A stretch of DNA of 64,000 nt, from NCBI GenBank assembly GCA_963989385.1, contig OZ022508.1:28108166-28172165 (forward strand), written 5' to 3'. Each line of letters begins with the position of its first letter. Position 1 is the first letter of the stretch. This DNA is from Ctena decussata. Its lineage: Eukaryota > Mollusca > Bivalvia > Lucinida > Lucinidae. The position numbers and the translations under genes are program-made. Positions 11,549 through 22,963 of the stretch are shown here, one piece after another. A model generated the notes under the pieces. The model was not told where the DNA came from. It saw only the letters and a program-made list of their open reading frames with translations, and searched no databases.

Positions 11549-12030
11549 AATGACACTGGATTAATGATGATGTTACCATTCTCTTATCGTGACTATTTAA
11601 AAAATTTGCATTTCTATATAGAAATTTCAGTCTGCAATTTGCTTTCTGAATGATGCTTAAAGCCATCAAATCAACACTCAGACACTTGTCAATGGAGGCT
11701 CCAAGATATTTAACAGAAGTTTTAGATTCAATATTGATCCCATTACACGCAACATTCAAAATTCTACAGTTTGAGAATTTAAGTTTTGTCTCAAGCAAAA
11801 TAGACTCAGTCTTACCAGAACAGAACAAAACTTTATTCATGTAGGTAAACGTCAGATCACACACAGGTGACATATGATATTTATACAAAGGGCAAGAGAA
11901 AAAACCCCACAAAAAACAGCTTCTGTCAGATACTGTCAGCTGATTGGTCAACATTTTCAGACGCACAAATACCAAGGTGTAGAGACAGTTTATGATTATC
12001 AATGGGCCAAATACTAACAATTTCAAGAAT
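11549..12030 (-). pseudogene. Antisense LINE relic, N-terminal half of the interrupted host
   Basis: Minus-strand translation carries the RT thumb region: GKTESILLETKLKFSNCRIL, NGINIESKTSVKYLGASID, then RLKFLYRNANFLNSHDKRMV and SSLIQCH. It breaks exactly where the 8645-11548 LINE was inserted. Further upstream (11974-12030) IVSIWPIDNHKLSLHLG is the preceding conserved block. The two blocks are split by a 153-bp insert (11817-11969). Upstream of about 12030 similarity stops and the sequence becomes AT-rich (TATGCATACATATG and similar). Confidence 0.82.
11817..11969. mobile_element. Short insert in the LINE relic with TACC duplication
   Basis: TACC at 11813-11816 and again at 11970-11973. Removing the insert and one TACC restores the expected codons for H-L-G-K. 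The left edge reads AGAACAGAACAAAACTTTAT, which on the minus strand would be an AATAAAG-bearing 3' end. It is therefore probably an antisense SINE or LINE tail fragment; family not identified. Confidence 0.6.
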
Positions 12031-12150
12031 GTGTGTGCATATGTATGCAGATATGTATTTATGCATACATATGTTAATATTTACATGTGTGTTCTTTATC
12101 CATATATTCACTTACTTATTTTCTGTATAGTTGCCATGTCATGTGTTGTA

Positions 12151-13735
12151 GGGGAAGGGCTATCCCTCGAAAACCAGTAGGTCAACTTCTTCTGTTCCTT
12201 GGATAACCCCTGAGATAAGAAGAAAGATTCGTAGAAGAAATAAGACACATGCGAAGGCCAAAAAGACTGGCAGTAGCAAACTTAGGTCAAAATTTGAATC
12301 TTTGAGAAGGGAAATTAAAGCTGATGTGAAAAAGCAACATGATTTGTATGTCAATAACTTGGTTGGTGACATAAAGGCTAATCCCAGAGACTTCTACAGG
12401 TACATTAATAGTCAAAAGAAAGATACTCAAGGTATCCCGCCCCTAAAGAAGAGAAATGGTGGTGGTGTTGCCGAATCAGAGTTGGAACAGGCTGATGAAT
12501 TTAACGGTCAGTTTTCGGATGTGTTTAATAAAAGTGAGCACACCCAAGTCCCCCTTCTTAATCGCTCGGCTCCTTTCATGGAGGACATTCATGTTTCGGC
12601 AGAAGGTGTAACGAAACTTCTTAAGGGCTTGAACCCATCAAAAGCTTTAGGACCTGATGAATTGCATCCTAGAGTCTTAAAAGAACTAGCATCTGAATTA
12701 GGCCCAATATTTGCTCATCTCTTCCAACAATCTATTGACACGGGTGAAATCCCCAAGGAATGGTCTCTTGCAAATATATGCCCGCTCTTCAAGAAAGGAG
12801 ATAGGTCTTTCGCTTGCAATTACCGACCGGTTTCTCTCACTTGTGTACCATGCAAGTTACTCGAACACATTGTCTGCTCTAATATTATGGCGCATTTGGA
12901 TGAACATAAACTTTTGTCAGACAGACAACATGCATTTCGGAAGAAACATAGTTGCGAAACTCAATTGATCACAGTTATAAACGACTGGGCTAAAATCTTG
13001 GATAAGGGTGGTCAGGTTGACACTTTTATCTTGGACTTCGAGAAAGCTTTTGACACTCCCCCTCATGAATTACTTAAATGTAAGCTATTCGGCTATGGTA
13101 TTGGTGGGAAGACTCTGAAATGGATAGATTCTTTTCTCTGTTACAGGCAGCAGCGTGTGGTGGTAAATGGAGTTAAGTCGGATTGGGCCCCGGTTTTGTC
13201 GGGTGTCCCCCAGGGCACCGTGCTTGGACCACTGTTATTCTCCTTGTACATTAACGATATAATAGAAAATATTGACTCGGAATTAAGACTTTTTGCTGAC
13301 GATTGTGTTTGCTATCGTGTAATCAGAGATATGGAAGACACGGTGAAACTTCAGGAGGATATAGATCGTTTAGGTTGTTGGGCAAGGAGTTGGGGCATGA
13401 GATTTCAACCTGTCAAATGCAACATAATGCAAATTACAAGGAAACGGATCAAGAAGATCAATGCTTCCTACACCTTAGAGGGAACGGTCCTCAATAATGT
13501 AGAAAATATCAAGTATCTCGGCATAACCATTACCAACGATTTGAAATGGAACACTCATGTCAGCAATATTTGCACAAAGGCTAATAGGACCCTCGGCTTC
13601 CTCAGACGTAACTTGGCAGCATGTCCACAAGATGTTAAAGAGTCAGCATACAAGGGACTGGTGCGTCCAGTCCTGGAGTATGGCAGTTCAGTTTGGGACC
13701 CTCAGAGTATACTTCTCCAAGATGAACTCGAAGAA
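12151..13735 (+). pseudogene. LINE reverse transcriptase domain, nearly intact
   Basis: The translation is open for more than 500 codons and shows all RT blocks: LNPSKALGPDELHPRVLKEL, NYRPVSLTCVPCKLLEHIV, AFRKKHSCETQLI, motif A ILDFEKAFDTPPHELL, motif B SGVPQGTVLGPLLFSLYIND, motif C RLFADDC, then GMRFQPVKCNIM and NIKYLGITITNDLKW. Catalytic aspartates of motifs A and C are present. The reading frame is lost near 13725-13740 by a one-base change and continues one frame over. This family is usually labelled 'RNA-directed DNA polymerase from mobile element jockey' in invertebrate annotations. The long open frame suggests a fairly young copy. Confidence 0.9.
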
Positions 13736-14114
13736 GGTGCAGAAAAGGGCAGCTAGATTTGTAACGGGTAATTACACATATGAAACTGGGAGTATGACTG
13801 GCATTCTGGAGAAACTTAAGTGGGAATCGCTAAAAAAGAGAAGGAAAGATAGTAGACTCATAATGCTGTACAAAGGTCTGAGGGGTGCAGCCAGTATACC
13901 CATAAATGACCTTGTTCCCCCAAGTAGGCGTACCAGGAATCATCATTCCCTGGCATTTCAAACCCCATTGGCTGGGACTGACATTTACAAGTCCAGTTTC
14001 TTCCCCCAGACTATTAGAGATTGGAATTCCCTGGAAGATTCACTTATTACTGCTGCTGAGGGTGCAGAGGATTCAGTTACTAAGTTTACTTCTCTTATAC
14101 GGGCTAGGGACTAG
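13736..14114 (+). pseudogene. LINE C-terminal region after frameshift
   Basis: Continues as KKVQKRAARFVTGNYTYETG, MLYKGLRG, LVPPSRRTRNHHSLAFQTP and DWNSLEDSLI, the usual post-RT sequence of this LINE family, ending in TAG at 14112-14114. The shift is a single base near 13730. Confidence 0.85.
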
Positions 14115-14465
14115 CTTCCCTGATAGACAGGTCCTGGTGAATGATTGTCCTTGGACGTATCACCAGTAAACAATTCTGATTCAAAACAATTCTGATTCTG
14201 GCTGTAACTAATGTTGCGAGAACTTGTAACCCGATCCCATTGCTTGTTTGAAAGGCAATAAAATATCATTTAAAAAAAAAAACAAAAAAAAAAAACTTTT
14301 TAATGTAGTGGTTGTCGTTTCAGAGAGCACTTCTGGCTCCTATACAGCTGATAATTATTACTGGATTTCTTAAACTACAGAATAATGCTCTGATATGAAG
14401 ATCAGATATGATCGAATCGGAGAATTTAGATATTCCTTATGTTCCGGACATTGTTTATCTCGATA

Positions 14466-16387
14466 CCTAGGATGGGGTGTACCTAAAAACAGTAAAGTAG
14501 CGTAAAGTGGCGTAAAGGAGCGTAAAGTGGCGTAAAGAGGCGTAAAGTTGCGTAAAGAAGCGTAAAGTGGCGTAAAGTAGCGTAAAGTAGATAAAAAAAA
14601 TGGAGTAAAGTAGTGAAAGCTGGAAAATTAAGTCTATGTTGGAATTGAGGGAGGGTGGAGGGGCGCTTCAATGCTAATGTCCTACGACGCTAACAGCCGC
14701 CGACCAGAAAATATTTTTGTAGGTCAGGGACGGCTCGGAGTACATGGATTGTATTATTTCACTTGGAAACCATCCGGGCCCATTCCACCTTGTCCTATTT
14801 GTTTCATTCAAAATCAGAAAGTAGGAAGAAATTCATAAGTCAGCCTATTTCAGTACGAGATATTTTTTAAACAACTAAGGGGGCTGTCTTCATTTATACA
14901 CAAGGTGTGAAAGACGCGTGTCGGTGAACATGATCGAATTAAGAACAGGGGCTGGATGTTTGCTAAGTGTGAAATGAAATCGACTACCATTACAGACATT
15001 CCTTATTCTGTAAACGATATGGCAGGTGACATGTAAATTTAAAGAGTAACTACACTTCCTGAACTGACTGAATCAGATCCCAAACCCTATCCCCAACATC
15101 AAAGGGAAAGATTGACAAAGACATCCCAACAAACAATAAATTACAAGTGATAAGCCGAGTCAGCAGCTCTTTCCCAAATAGGTGGCAACTCAGCTATCTT
15201 TACTGAACTAAATAGTTTAGACCAACAGAAGGGGTACAACAGACTAAGCAAATTAAACGAAAAAATTTAGCAACTATTTTTACCTATTTTTATTTTTATC
15301 ATAGAAGACTTAAAAAGAGAACACAATAAATTAAACAGCACTTAATCTCTGCTCAATGTTAATTATGTTCTCTTGAGTTTCTGATCTCAAAATTTCCAAA
15401 TGAGTAGTTGAAGAAGATAATGGATTGTCCTATCATCCATTTCAAGTTCAAAAGATTTCTTTACAACAGATTTATGATTTTTCAATACTACAGCATTGGA
15501 TTTGTCAGGATGAATGGTTACTCTGTCCTGTTTCGCATTTCTCCTTACTACGTTGAGCATTAACTGGAGCTTATTTTCACAGTTTGAGAGCATAGCCAGG
15601 TCGTCCGCGCAAGTAGGACAGCCACAGTAAACAGCTCCTATACACAATCCCAGCCTGTGTTGTTGCAGTTCCATCAAACACGGGTTGATGTATGTCTTGT
15701 AGAGGAATGGAGATAAAATAATTAGTTAATTTCGGGTAGCTGCTTTTCTAACGGTCTTTTGAGCTTCCTGTAAACCGTGCACGTCATCTGAGTTTGCAAG
15801 TTGCCATAATTAACGCATTAAATTATAGCGCGACGTCAGGTTTTGAAATTTCATAATTTAGCTGGCCTAAAATTCTGCACCTGTTATCGATATTTAGGTG
15901 CGGTAGGCCAAATGAAGCCACAGACCGAGTTCAAACTTTTAAAATTCAATTTGATATTGTGAGAGCAATATGTCATCAGAAAACTGTATACATGAAGTTA
16001 TCCATCTGTATGTAAACTGCACTAAAAATACGTGGAGCACGTGCTTATTCCTGATCGATTCGGCTGAACGATTTCAAATTCGAGATATTGACATAATCAG
16101 GTATTAGAGAATATATATGTGGTAAAAATTCGGAGGACGTAGCCGCATTTGTTTCCGAGATAATCAAAATTAATGGGTGGAAGTTTTTAAATCCTTTCAG
16201 TATATCTGACCTCTGTCTTTCTAGGATTCTCCCATTTTATACTGCTTTACGCCATATATTTTGCTACTTTACGCTACTTTACGCCTCTTTACGCTTCTTT
16301 ACGTCACTTTACGCCTCTTTACGCTACTTTACGCTCCTTTACGCCACTAACGCTACTTTACTGTTTTTAGGTACACCGCCTAGGATG
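14466..16387. mobile_element. Non-autonomous TIR element with iterated 11-bp ends, 9-bp TSD
   Basis: The element proper is 14475-16378. Its ends read (G/C)GGTGTACCTAAAAACAG inverted, followed inward by 9-10 iterations of an 11-mer of the form CGTAAAGTGG(N) (14490-14590 and, inverted, 16240-16360). CCTAGGATG occurs exactly at both borders (14466-14474 and 16379-16387), a 9-bp target duplication. Long inverted ends and a 9-bp duplication fit Mutator-like (MULE) elements, but no transposase is visible in the 1.9-kb interior. A LINE RT scrap (15387-15677) is carried inside. Confidence 0.85.
15387..15677 (-). pseudogene. LINE reverse transcriptase scrap inside the TIR element
   Basis: The minus-strand translation contains GCPTCADDLAMLS, the RT motif C region, followed by HPDKSNAVVLK. 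The same CADD form and VVLK follow-up occur in the LINE at 8646-10727, so the two belong to related families. No other RT blocks survive. Confidence 0.75.
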
Positions 16388-16751
16388 TACCTAGGATACA
16401 ACCGGATGAAAGGATCGCTGTCGCGTTTAGAATTGAGCACTCCTAAATTGGATACGACAGCTGCACGACAGAACAAAATCAAAATAGACACGTTTAGTAC
16501 GGTAAACGGTTCTCTTGTTTTATTCCAGTTCATCGAATGATTGATTATTTTGTTCTGTCTTAGTAATAACAATAGTTTTGCCCTATTAGGTGCAGATTTA
16601 ATATGATTATTTTTTTGTCATAAGTTTTCGCGACACGAAACAAGAAAACCTGCAGCCATCTCATCCCAAATTTTCAATTAAATTAAACCTTTTTGCAAGA
16701 CAATACGTAGAAAAAAATTACCAGTGTGCATAACCATACAAATAGTCTATA

Positions 16752-17895
16752 TACACCTTTCCTATAAATCGATAAAGTCGCGCACGAGTTATCTACCCAA
16801 GTAGACTGTGACGTCATCTATAGGAACATCCCATATAATTAAGTACAACTGCAAGCACAGATAACATGCGTAAAGCAGACGTTTTGTAAATGTGAACTGC
16901 AAAAATACATTGAAAGACCAAATTAAACTGTAATTGCCCTGTTGTCAGGTGACAATTTTTAATTATATATATATTTTTTTTATTTTAATATCATATTGAG
17001 AATCCCGACAAGTTCCTCATGGTTTTCATGACCCCTTTCATCGACGCCGTGTTTTAACACCCTGGGTATACAATCACGTTTGTTCACTTTAAAAGAGCTA
17101 CTTTTCGTATAAGTAAGTTTCTTAAATCTGAAAAGTTGTTTCCATTTTTCCGACAGGTAAAACAGTGACTACGTATTATTACCAGGCAGATTATAGCGCT
17201 GATATTTATGGTTTCGTGTGCGATACACCGATCTAGAAGCATCAGCAACCAGACAGTTTTCCGTAAGTTTGAAACCGAGGTTGAATTTAATATTGTTTTT
17301 TTTTCTATCTCTTACTTATCTTCGGTATTATTTATTTGATCGTTTCCATTTCACAGTAGGGTGTTCTTAAAGCTGACACGTGTCTAGGTAATACACAATC
17401 ATAGGTGTTTGTTTATTGCGGCAATGCGCGCGATTCGGTGATTACATAAACGAATTCCATGTCAGCACACTTGGTTGTCATTTTTAGCTTGTGTCTGCTT
17501 TATAATCAGCTAATCGTTCAGGTTGTATCTTTTGTAATAACGGCCTGAACTTCTTCCGCGATTTTCTTTCTTTTCCTTATGTTTTGGAACCTGTACTGGT
17601 GATACTTGATTACGGTAATTTTGGCCCGAAATTTTAGTCAGAAATCTTTTTAATTTTATGTCAAATTCCCATATGCTATAAGTTATAAGGCTTATTCTCC
17701 GACAAAGAAAGAGCTAAATATAGTTGGAACAAAATAGTTTTCTTAATCTTAACCGTTGAATGTTAGTTTTGAATATACTGAAAACCGGCATTTATTTGGT
17801 TACACAATATAAAACAATAGTCTATCCTATAGATGACGTCATAGGCTTTGCAAGGGACAAAACTCGAACAGACTCTGAATTATAGGAAAGGTGTA
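16752..17895. mobile_element. TIR element with TA flanks, no coding sequence
   Basis: The left end TACACCTTTCCTATAA...ACGTCATCTATAGGA (16752-16825) is repeated inverted at 17825-17895, about 70 bp with mismatches. TA dinucleotides flank both ends, fitting a Tc1/mariner-type or similar TA-target element. The 1-kb interior has no credible transposase. Confidence 0.7.
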
Positions 17896-18023
17896 TACAG
17901 AAGAGTCTAGTACTGCCTGTAACGGCTGAAGATAAAAGATAAATAGAAAATCATCGATAGTATCGTTTCTGCTTCTGCTTTAATACTGTGCAGGACCTCT
18001 CGGCTTAGCGCACAGGGAGAGAG

Positions 18024-18325
18024 TTAGTCGCGCTGGATAAGAAGGGTTTTGAAGCCCTCTACTGTCTCTGCATGCACGACCGCTGTTTGTAGATGGTTCC
18101 ACTCTATAATTGTTTTTATGAAAAAAGAGTTTTTAAGTTGCTCACTATTACACTGCTCGATAATAAAACCTCTGTTGTTCACAGAATGTTTTTCAACAAT
18201 ATTAGCGCTTTTATATCCAGTAAACTGTTTTGGCTTAATTTGTCTCTTTGGTTTTTTCGGTGTCAAAAATTCATCTGGAGGTATGGCTGGAACCAACCCC
18301 TCGACCACCTTAAATAGAAAACAAG
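18024..18325 (-). pseudogene. LINE C-terminal region after frameshift
   Basis: The minus-strand frame reads FLFKVVEGLVPAIPPDEF, then KKPKRQIKPKQFTGYKSANI and IIEWNHLQTAVV, the expected tail of this LINE, ending at TAG 18024. It is joined to the RT frame by a one-base indel. Confidence 0.8.
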
Positions 18326-19285
18326 TCTGCAACTACTGCGCGTACGTTCAGGTGTTTCCAGTTCAAGTGTTTCAAGCATCTTAGTAACACTGCCTTCTTC
18401 GCGAGAATGGTAATCGCTGGTTATAAAATGTGCAGCTTGTCTCTGGACTCTTTCAAGTTTCTCGATGTCGCGATTAAGATAGGGGTCCCAGATTATGGAC
18501 CCATATTCCATCACAGATCTGACAAGTGAGATATATGCTGTTTTCCGACAGTCCGTAGGACACATTTTCAAGTTACGTCTTAGGAATCCAACTGTTGAGT
18601 TCGCCTTTTTCGTGATTTTCGTTATATGAGATGACCATTTCAGATTTTCAGTTATTGTAAGTCCTAGGTAAGGATTTTCATCAACTTGTTTCAGGATATG
18701 ATTACTAAGGCTGTAGAAATGAGATGATCGATTGTTGATGCTCATAATATAGCACTTTTTCGCGTTGAACCGCATGCCCCATTTATCAGCCCACTTCTCC
18801 AGTTCAAAGAGATCATTCTGTAAGGTGATGTGGTCTTTCTGTGTTTTTATTGGTCGGTATATTAGGCAATCGTCCGCAAATAAACGTACTTGGGATTTGA
18901 CGGATTGAGGTAAGTCATTGATGTGACACAGAAACAAGATTGGACCTAGGACTGTCCCTTGTGGGACGCCTGAGTCCACTGTAACTTTCTCTGATGATTC
19001 ACCCTCTGTGACGACTTGCATGTGTCTTTGGGTTAGAAATGTTCTAAGCCACTCATGAAGTGATCCTGTAATTCCATAACTTTTGAGCTTACATAAAAGT
19101 TCTTCATGAGGGACGGTGTCAAATGCCTTGGAAAAATCAAGGATTGCGACATCCGTCTGTAGTCCTTTATCGTTAAAATGCAAAAGTTCATTTAGAGTGA
19201 CTAATAGTTGTGTTTCACATGAATATCCGGATCTGAAACCATGGTTCAAATTTGTAAGAATGTTATTTTTTTCCAGGTGATTCCT
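18310..19285 (-). pseudogene. LINE reverse transcriptase, truncated
   Basis: Open from the RT fingers onward: SGYSCETQLLVTLNELLHF, motif A ILDFSKAFDTVPHEELL, motif B SGVPQGTVLGPILFLCHIND, motif C VRLFADDC, GMRFNAKKCYIM, NPYLGLTITENLKW and VGFLRRNLKMCP. The catalytic Asp residues are intact. The frame breaks near 18310 and continues one frame over to 18024. Confidence 0.88.
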
Positions 19286-19286
19286 G

Positions 19287-19336
19287 TCGCGTATTGAGTT
19301 CTCGACAGCGCAATCGTCGCGTATTGAGTTCTCGAC
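19287..19336. repeat. Direct duplication at the truncated LINE end
   Basis: TCGCGTATTGAGTTCTCGAC occurs twice, 29 bases apart (19287 and 19316), immediately outside the 5' truncation point of the minus-strand LINE. It may be a junction artefact of the insertion. Confidence 0.6.
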
Positions 19337-19339
19337 ATA

Positions 19340-20355
19340 CCTTTATTCTCGATAGTTTTTTTCCACACAAGTGTCACGCTCCTGGATGTAAACACGGAAG
19401 TGTTGACTGCATCATTTTCCAACATTGTCTGATTTGTTTTGAGAGAAATGCCACGTATAAACATATATTATACATTTTTTATATACATTTTAATCCGTCT
19501 GAGTTGTTTTGCTAGTTTTTCACTATTGCCATTTTTTACTCGTAATAAAATGCATATTTTTCATTCTTTCTTTTAACTGTTTCCACCGACGCTCTTCTGT
19601 GTTGACAGATGCTTGTCTGGTCTAAAGATAGCAAATGACAGAAGGGGGCGGATACGCGCAAAAATAAAATCTACGGAAGCTTAAAAGTGTCATATATATT
19701 ATGATTTTTACGAATGTTATTTTCCATTTTATTTTTTAAAATTATATAGGGTACAATTTCTGTTGGCAATTAAATAAACTAAAATGGTGAGTATGTAGCA
19801 AAATTTAAATGATGATAATTTGCTCTCCTTGTGGGTGGGTGTGGTTGCTCAGTTTAATTGCGATATACTGACAGGAAATAGTGTCTCATCTAAATGAGTA
19901 CTTACAATTGTTCAGTGTGAATTTTGAAAGAAAAATCTGAATGAAGCCAAAGATGTACCTACTTATTTAGTATAGCTCTAAAACAAAACATGCTTTAATG
20001 CATTTTGAATTTTTTTAACTACTTGTCATCAAAGCGCAATATGTCACAAAAAAAGCCACCATACATATTTTTCTCATTCACTCAGACACATGTCCGTATG
20101 ACGTCATTTATATTTACTATCGAGAAAGTGGGTATGCGCACTTCATTGGTTGGTTTGCACTAGCCTACTCCGAGATATAATTAGAACACATAAATGGCAA
20201 AATGGCTGGTTGTTGATTACACATGTTACGGGTAAATAATAAAAGTATGCAATAATACCAAATGCACATCAGTGCTGTTCTGGTTAGTCGAAAAGCAAGG
20301 GAAAGAATCTTAACCTATGGAGAACTGAGTGATCCAGGATACTGTGCCTTTTGGT
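19340..20355. other. AT-rich spacer, no gene found
   Basis: I see no coding signal. A short inverted pair TTCTCGATAG (19347) / CTATCGAGAA (20117) could mark another decayed element of about 780 bp, but this is weak. Confidence 0.4.
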
Positions 20356-20477
20356 CCAAATAGTTGCAGAATCCGAGTTGGAACAGGCAGATGAATTTAA
20401 TGCTTAGTTTTCAGGTGTATTCAGCAAATGTGAACAAACCCAAGTCCCCTTTCCTAGTCATTTTGCTCCTTTCATAT
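20356..20477 (+). pseudogene. LINE fragment, first part of a split copy
   Basis: Aligns by eye with 12470-12580 of the plus-strand LINE: GAGTTGGAACAGGC, GATGAATTTAA, CCCAAGTCCCC and GCTCCTTTCAT. It contains stops and is cut off at 20477; similarity resumes at 21998. Confidence 0.75.
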
Positions 20478-21094
20478 GAAGTTTTCTTATTCTCATTCTG
20501 TCGATCATAGCCTATTACACTCATATAGGTATTGGGACAATCCAAATACCAAGATGGACATGTAAATTTCATCTTTTTTGGGGGTAACCATTCACTGATA
20601 GAACTATTGTCTGTATTAGAATGCCATGCAAGAATTAGCAACTATTGCGAGTTACGCATTCAGATCAGGGCCTTCGCCATAACAGAGTGTAAGACAGTCA
20701 AATTTTTTAAAATATGCTACACACAGCACATTTATAGGTCAGTCTCGTACCTTATCCCAGATGTTGAGACATAAAAGGATGCCGCAGAAAGCACAAAACT
20801 GGATGCGTGTCACAGCGAATCGTAAGACGGTGACAGGTGTCATATTCCATACGCTGATAGTAAATACTGAGATCAGCCTGAGCATTAATACAATGTGACT
20901 GGTATTTCCTGGATTACATGCAGTGTTAGAAATAAGCAATTGCCCACTTGCCAGACACAGGTTAAATTGTCTGGGGGCAAGCTGATAGCTCTGCCAGAAC
21001 TACAGAACCATCAGCTTTATCAGTCATTCAAGCAAAGTCATGCTGAAAGTCATCTTGAAAGGCTTTTAAAAACCATAAGCTGAAGAGATAATCG

Positions 21095-21490
21095 CTGAAG
21101 AATAGGCTGGGTTCCGAGCCAAAAGGAGCACCACAGAACAGGTCTTCAGCCTTAGAATCCTATGTGAAAAATATCTCCAACATCAGCAGAATCTGTATCA
21201 TGTCTTCATTGATTTAAAAAAAAGCCTTTGACAGGTACTGTAACTATGGCATGCAGCCTTATGGGCCACCATGCTGAAGTAAATATCAGTGCAAATGTAG
21301 TTCGCACCATTGATCAGCTATACGACAAGGCCACAAGTGCAGTCATGATGAATGGCAGCACAGGAGAATAGTTCAGAACAACAGTTGGAGTAAGGCAAGG
21401 ATGTCTTCTGTCACCCACCCTTTTCAACATTTTTCTCGAACGGATCATGTCTGATGCGCTGGAAGAACATGATGGAAAGGCTAGCATAGG
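21095..21490 (+). pseudogene. Second LINE family relic (RT motifs A and B)
   Basis: Although broken by stops and indels, the three frames together spell AGFRAKRSTTEQVFSLRILC, HVFIDFKKAFDR (motif A), IDQLYDKATSAVMMNGS and TVGVRQGCLLSPTLFNIFL (motif B). This is a different LINE family from the others in the window. It lies between the halves of the split LINE fragment. Confidence 0.78.
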
Positions 21491-21997
21491 CGGGGGCAGA
21501 GGGTCCATCTATTATAAACGTTTACATGCATGATCGCTTTATAAGCATCCGCTAATGACATCTCTATTAGCACTTGGGGTGGAGATAAGACTATCATTCT
21601 AGTCTGACACTTCTGATTGGACAATACAAGATGATAGGCGGAGCCAAGTTCTCGCCGACAAACATACACTTTTGTCTGTCAATAGGTAATTTACATATTC
21701 CATTGGATGCATGTCAGAGGTAATACACACAGATCCCCACCGATGAAATGAATATTGACAGATTGAAAATAAGCGTAAGCTGAGGCTAGCATTTTTTACT
21801 GGTTACAAACTGGCATGTTTTATGTGCATAGCGCGAGAACCCCAGAGCGGCTTACGCCGTCTATTTGTCCCGCACTTTCGGTTATTTATGGAATGGCGGA
21901 AATTGCCGATCTTGATTTTTGCAGCTAAAAATTTTCGAGCTGGCACTAAAAAAGACAACTTGGTCTGGAGACCGGAATCACACAATTTTTTTAGGCC

Positions 21998-22192
21998 TAG
22001 CTCACCTCTTCCAACAATCTGTTGGCATGGGTGAAATCCCCAAGGAATGATCTTTGCATATATGCCCGCTCTTCATAAAAAGAGCTAGGTCTTTGACTTG
22101 CAATTAGCGACTGATTTCTCTAACTTGTATACCAAGTACCATGCACGTTAATTGATCGTATTGTTTGCTCTAATATTGTGGCACTTTTCCAT
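21998..22192 (+). pseudogene. LINE fragment, second part of a split copy
   Basis: Aligns with 12710-12895 of the LINE at 12150: CTCTTCCAACAATCT, GGTGAAATCCCCAAGGAATG, ATGCCCGCTCTTCA and GCTCTAATATTGTGGC. About 1.5 kb separates it from its first part, where 130 bp is expected. Confidence 0.75.
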
Positions 22193-22673
22193 GTCATTTG
22201 GTCGAAAGTCATTTTGTCGACCTGATGCTTCGTCGAATACAACATTTGGACAACAGGATGTTTGGACGACACAGCATTTGGGTGACTACATTTTTTTGTT
22301 AAATTTATTTCAAATTTATGTCGAATTCGTTGAAAACTGTATGCTTTTAGAGTGCTTGTTCTCATGAATTTTAGTGTTTTTGTACCTCCAAATGAAGAGC
22401 AGGAAATTTAGCATGTTTTATTGCTGAACTAAAAACGTTTCAGCCGATTTTTTATTTGAACCATTTTGCTAATTTTATGCCAGTTTGGGCCAACTGCTGA
22501 AAAAAATCCATTGGTCCAGTAGTAAATGAGTTCTTGATTCAAAGATGGGAAGGATTAACTGCAGCAATCCTTTCCTTATGCAATGACAAAAATGAAAATA
22601 GCATAGTTGCTTCCCCTGAATATGCATCCATTTACCGTAATGACATCACTTTTGACATGAATGAATCAGTATA
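22193..22673. other. Spacer with TTTGGTCGA-type iteration, no gene
   Basis: Between 22195 and 22295 there are iterated CATTTGG / TTTGGACGAC words, probably a low-complexity repeat. Nothing coding is seen. Confidence 0.4.
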
Positions 22674-22900
22674 TGAGCCATGACACGACAAGCCAACAAA
22701 GTGGCATGTGCGCCTAGCCAAGACTCACATGGGTCTGGGCATCCACCCAGTCTGGTCAGAATCTTCACTGTGCACTTAAGGGGTAGCTCAGTCCATGCGG
22801 ACAGTGAAGACTCTAATCAGACTGGGCAGATGCCCAGGCTGATATGAGTCTTTGCTGGGTGCACATGCCATTTTGTTGGTTTTGTCCTGTCGGTGGCTCA
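22674..22900. mobile_element. PalA foldback element, copy 1
   Basis: TGAGCC...GGCTCA inverted ends flanked by TA on both sides. The arms contain the inverted TCAGATCAGCCTGGGCATCC-type block. It ends only 76 bp before the SF3A2 start codon. Confidence 0.85.
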
Positions 22901-22963
22901 TATAGTTTTCCATTCTGGAAACCTTCAGTGAGGATAGATGAATATTCTGATATCTATTTACAG

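Larger units (their letters stand above)
12150..14297 (+). mobile_element. 5'-truncated LINE (CR1/Jockey-like) with poly(A) tail
   Basis: Coding similarity begins at about 12151 in the endonuclease-RT linker (VPWITPEIRRKIRRRNK). RT runs to about 13735, a frameshifted C-terminus to 14114, then a 3' UTR with AATAAA at 14257-14262 and an A-rich tail at 14272-14297. The endonuclease is missing, as in most truncated insertions. Confidence 0.9.
17975..19290 (-). mobile_element. 5'-truncated LINE on the minus strand (CR1/Jockey-like)
   Basis: Coding similarity starts near 19290 (NHLEKNNILTNLNHGFRSGY) and runs to TAG at 18024, followed by a short 3' end with GCTTCTGCTTT iterations on the plus strand near 17970. 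It is the same broad family as 12150-14297 but clearly diverged, and it lacks the endonuclease and the first RT blocks. Confidence 0.88.

Noticed and set aside
14490..14600. Regular 11-bp repeats suggesting a regulatory iteron array
   Set aside because: A matching inverted array at 16240-16360 and a 9-bp duplication show these are the ends of a transposable element.
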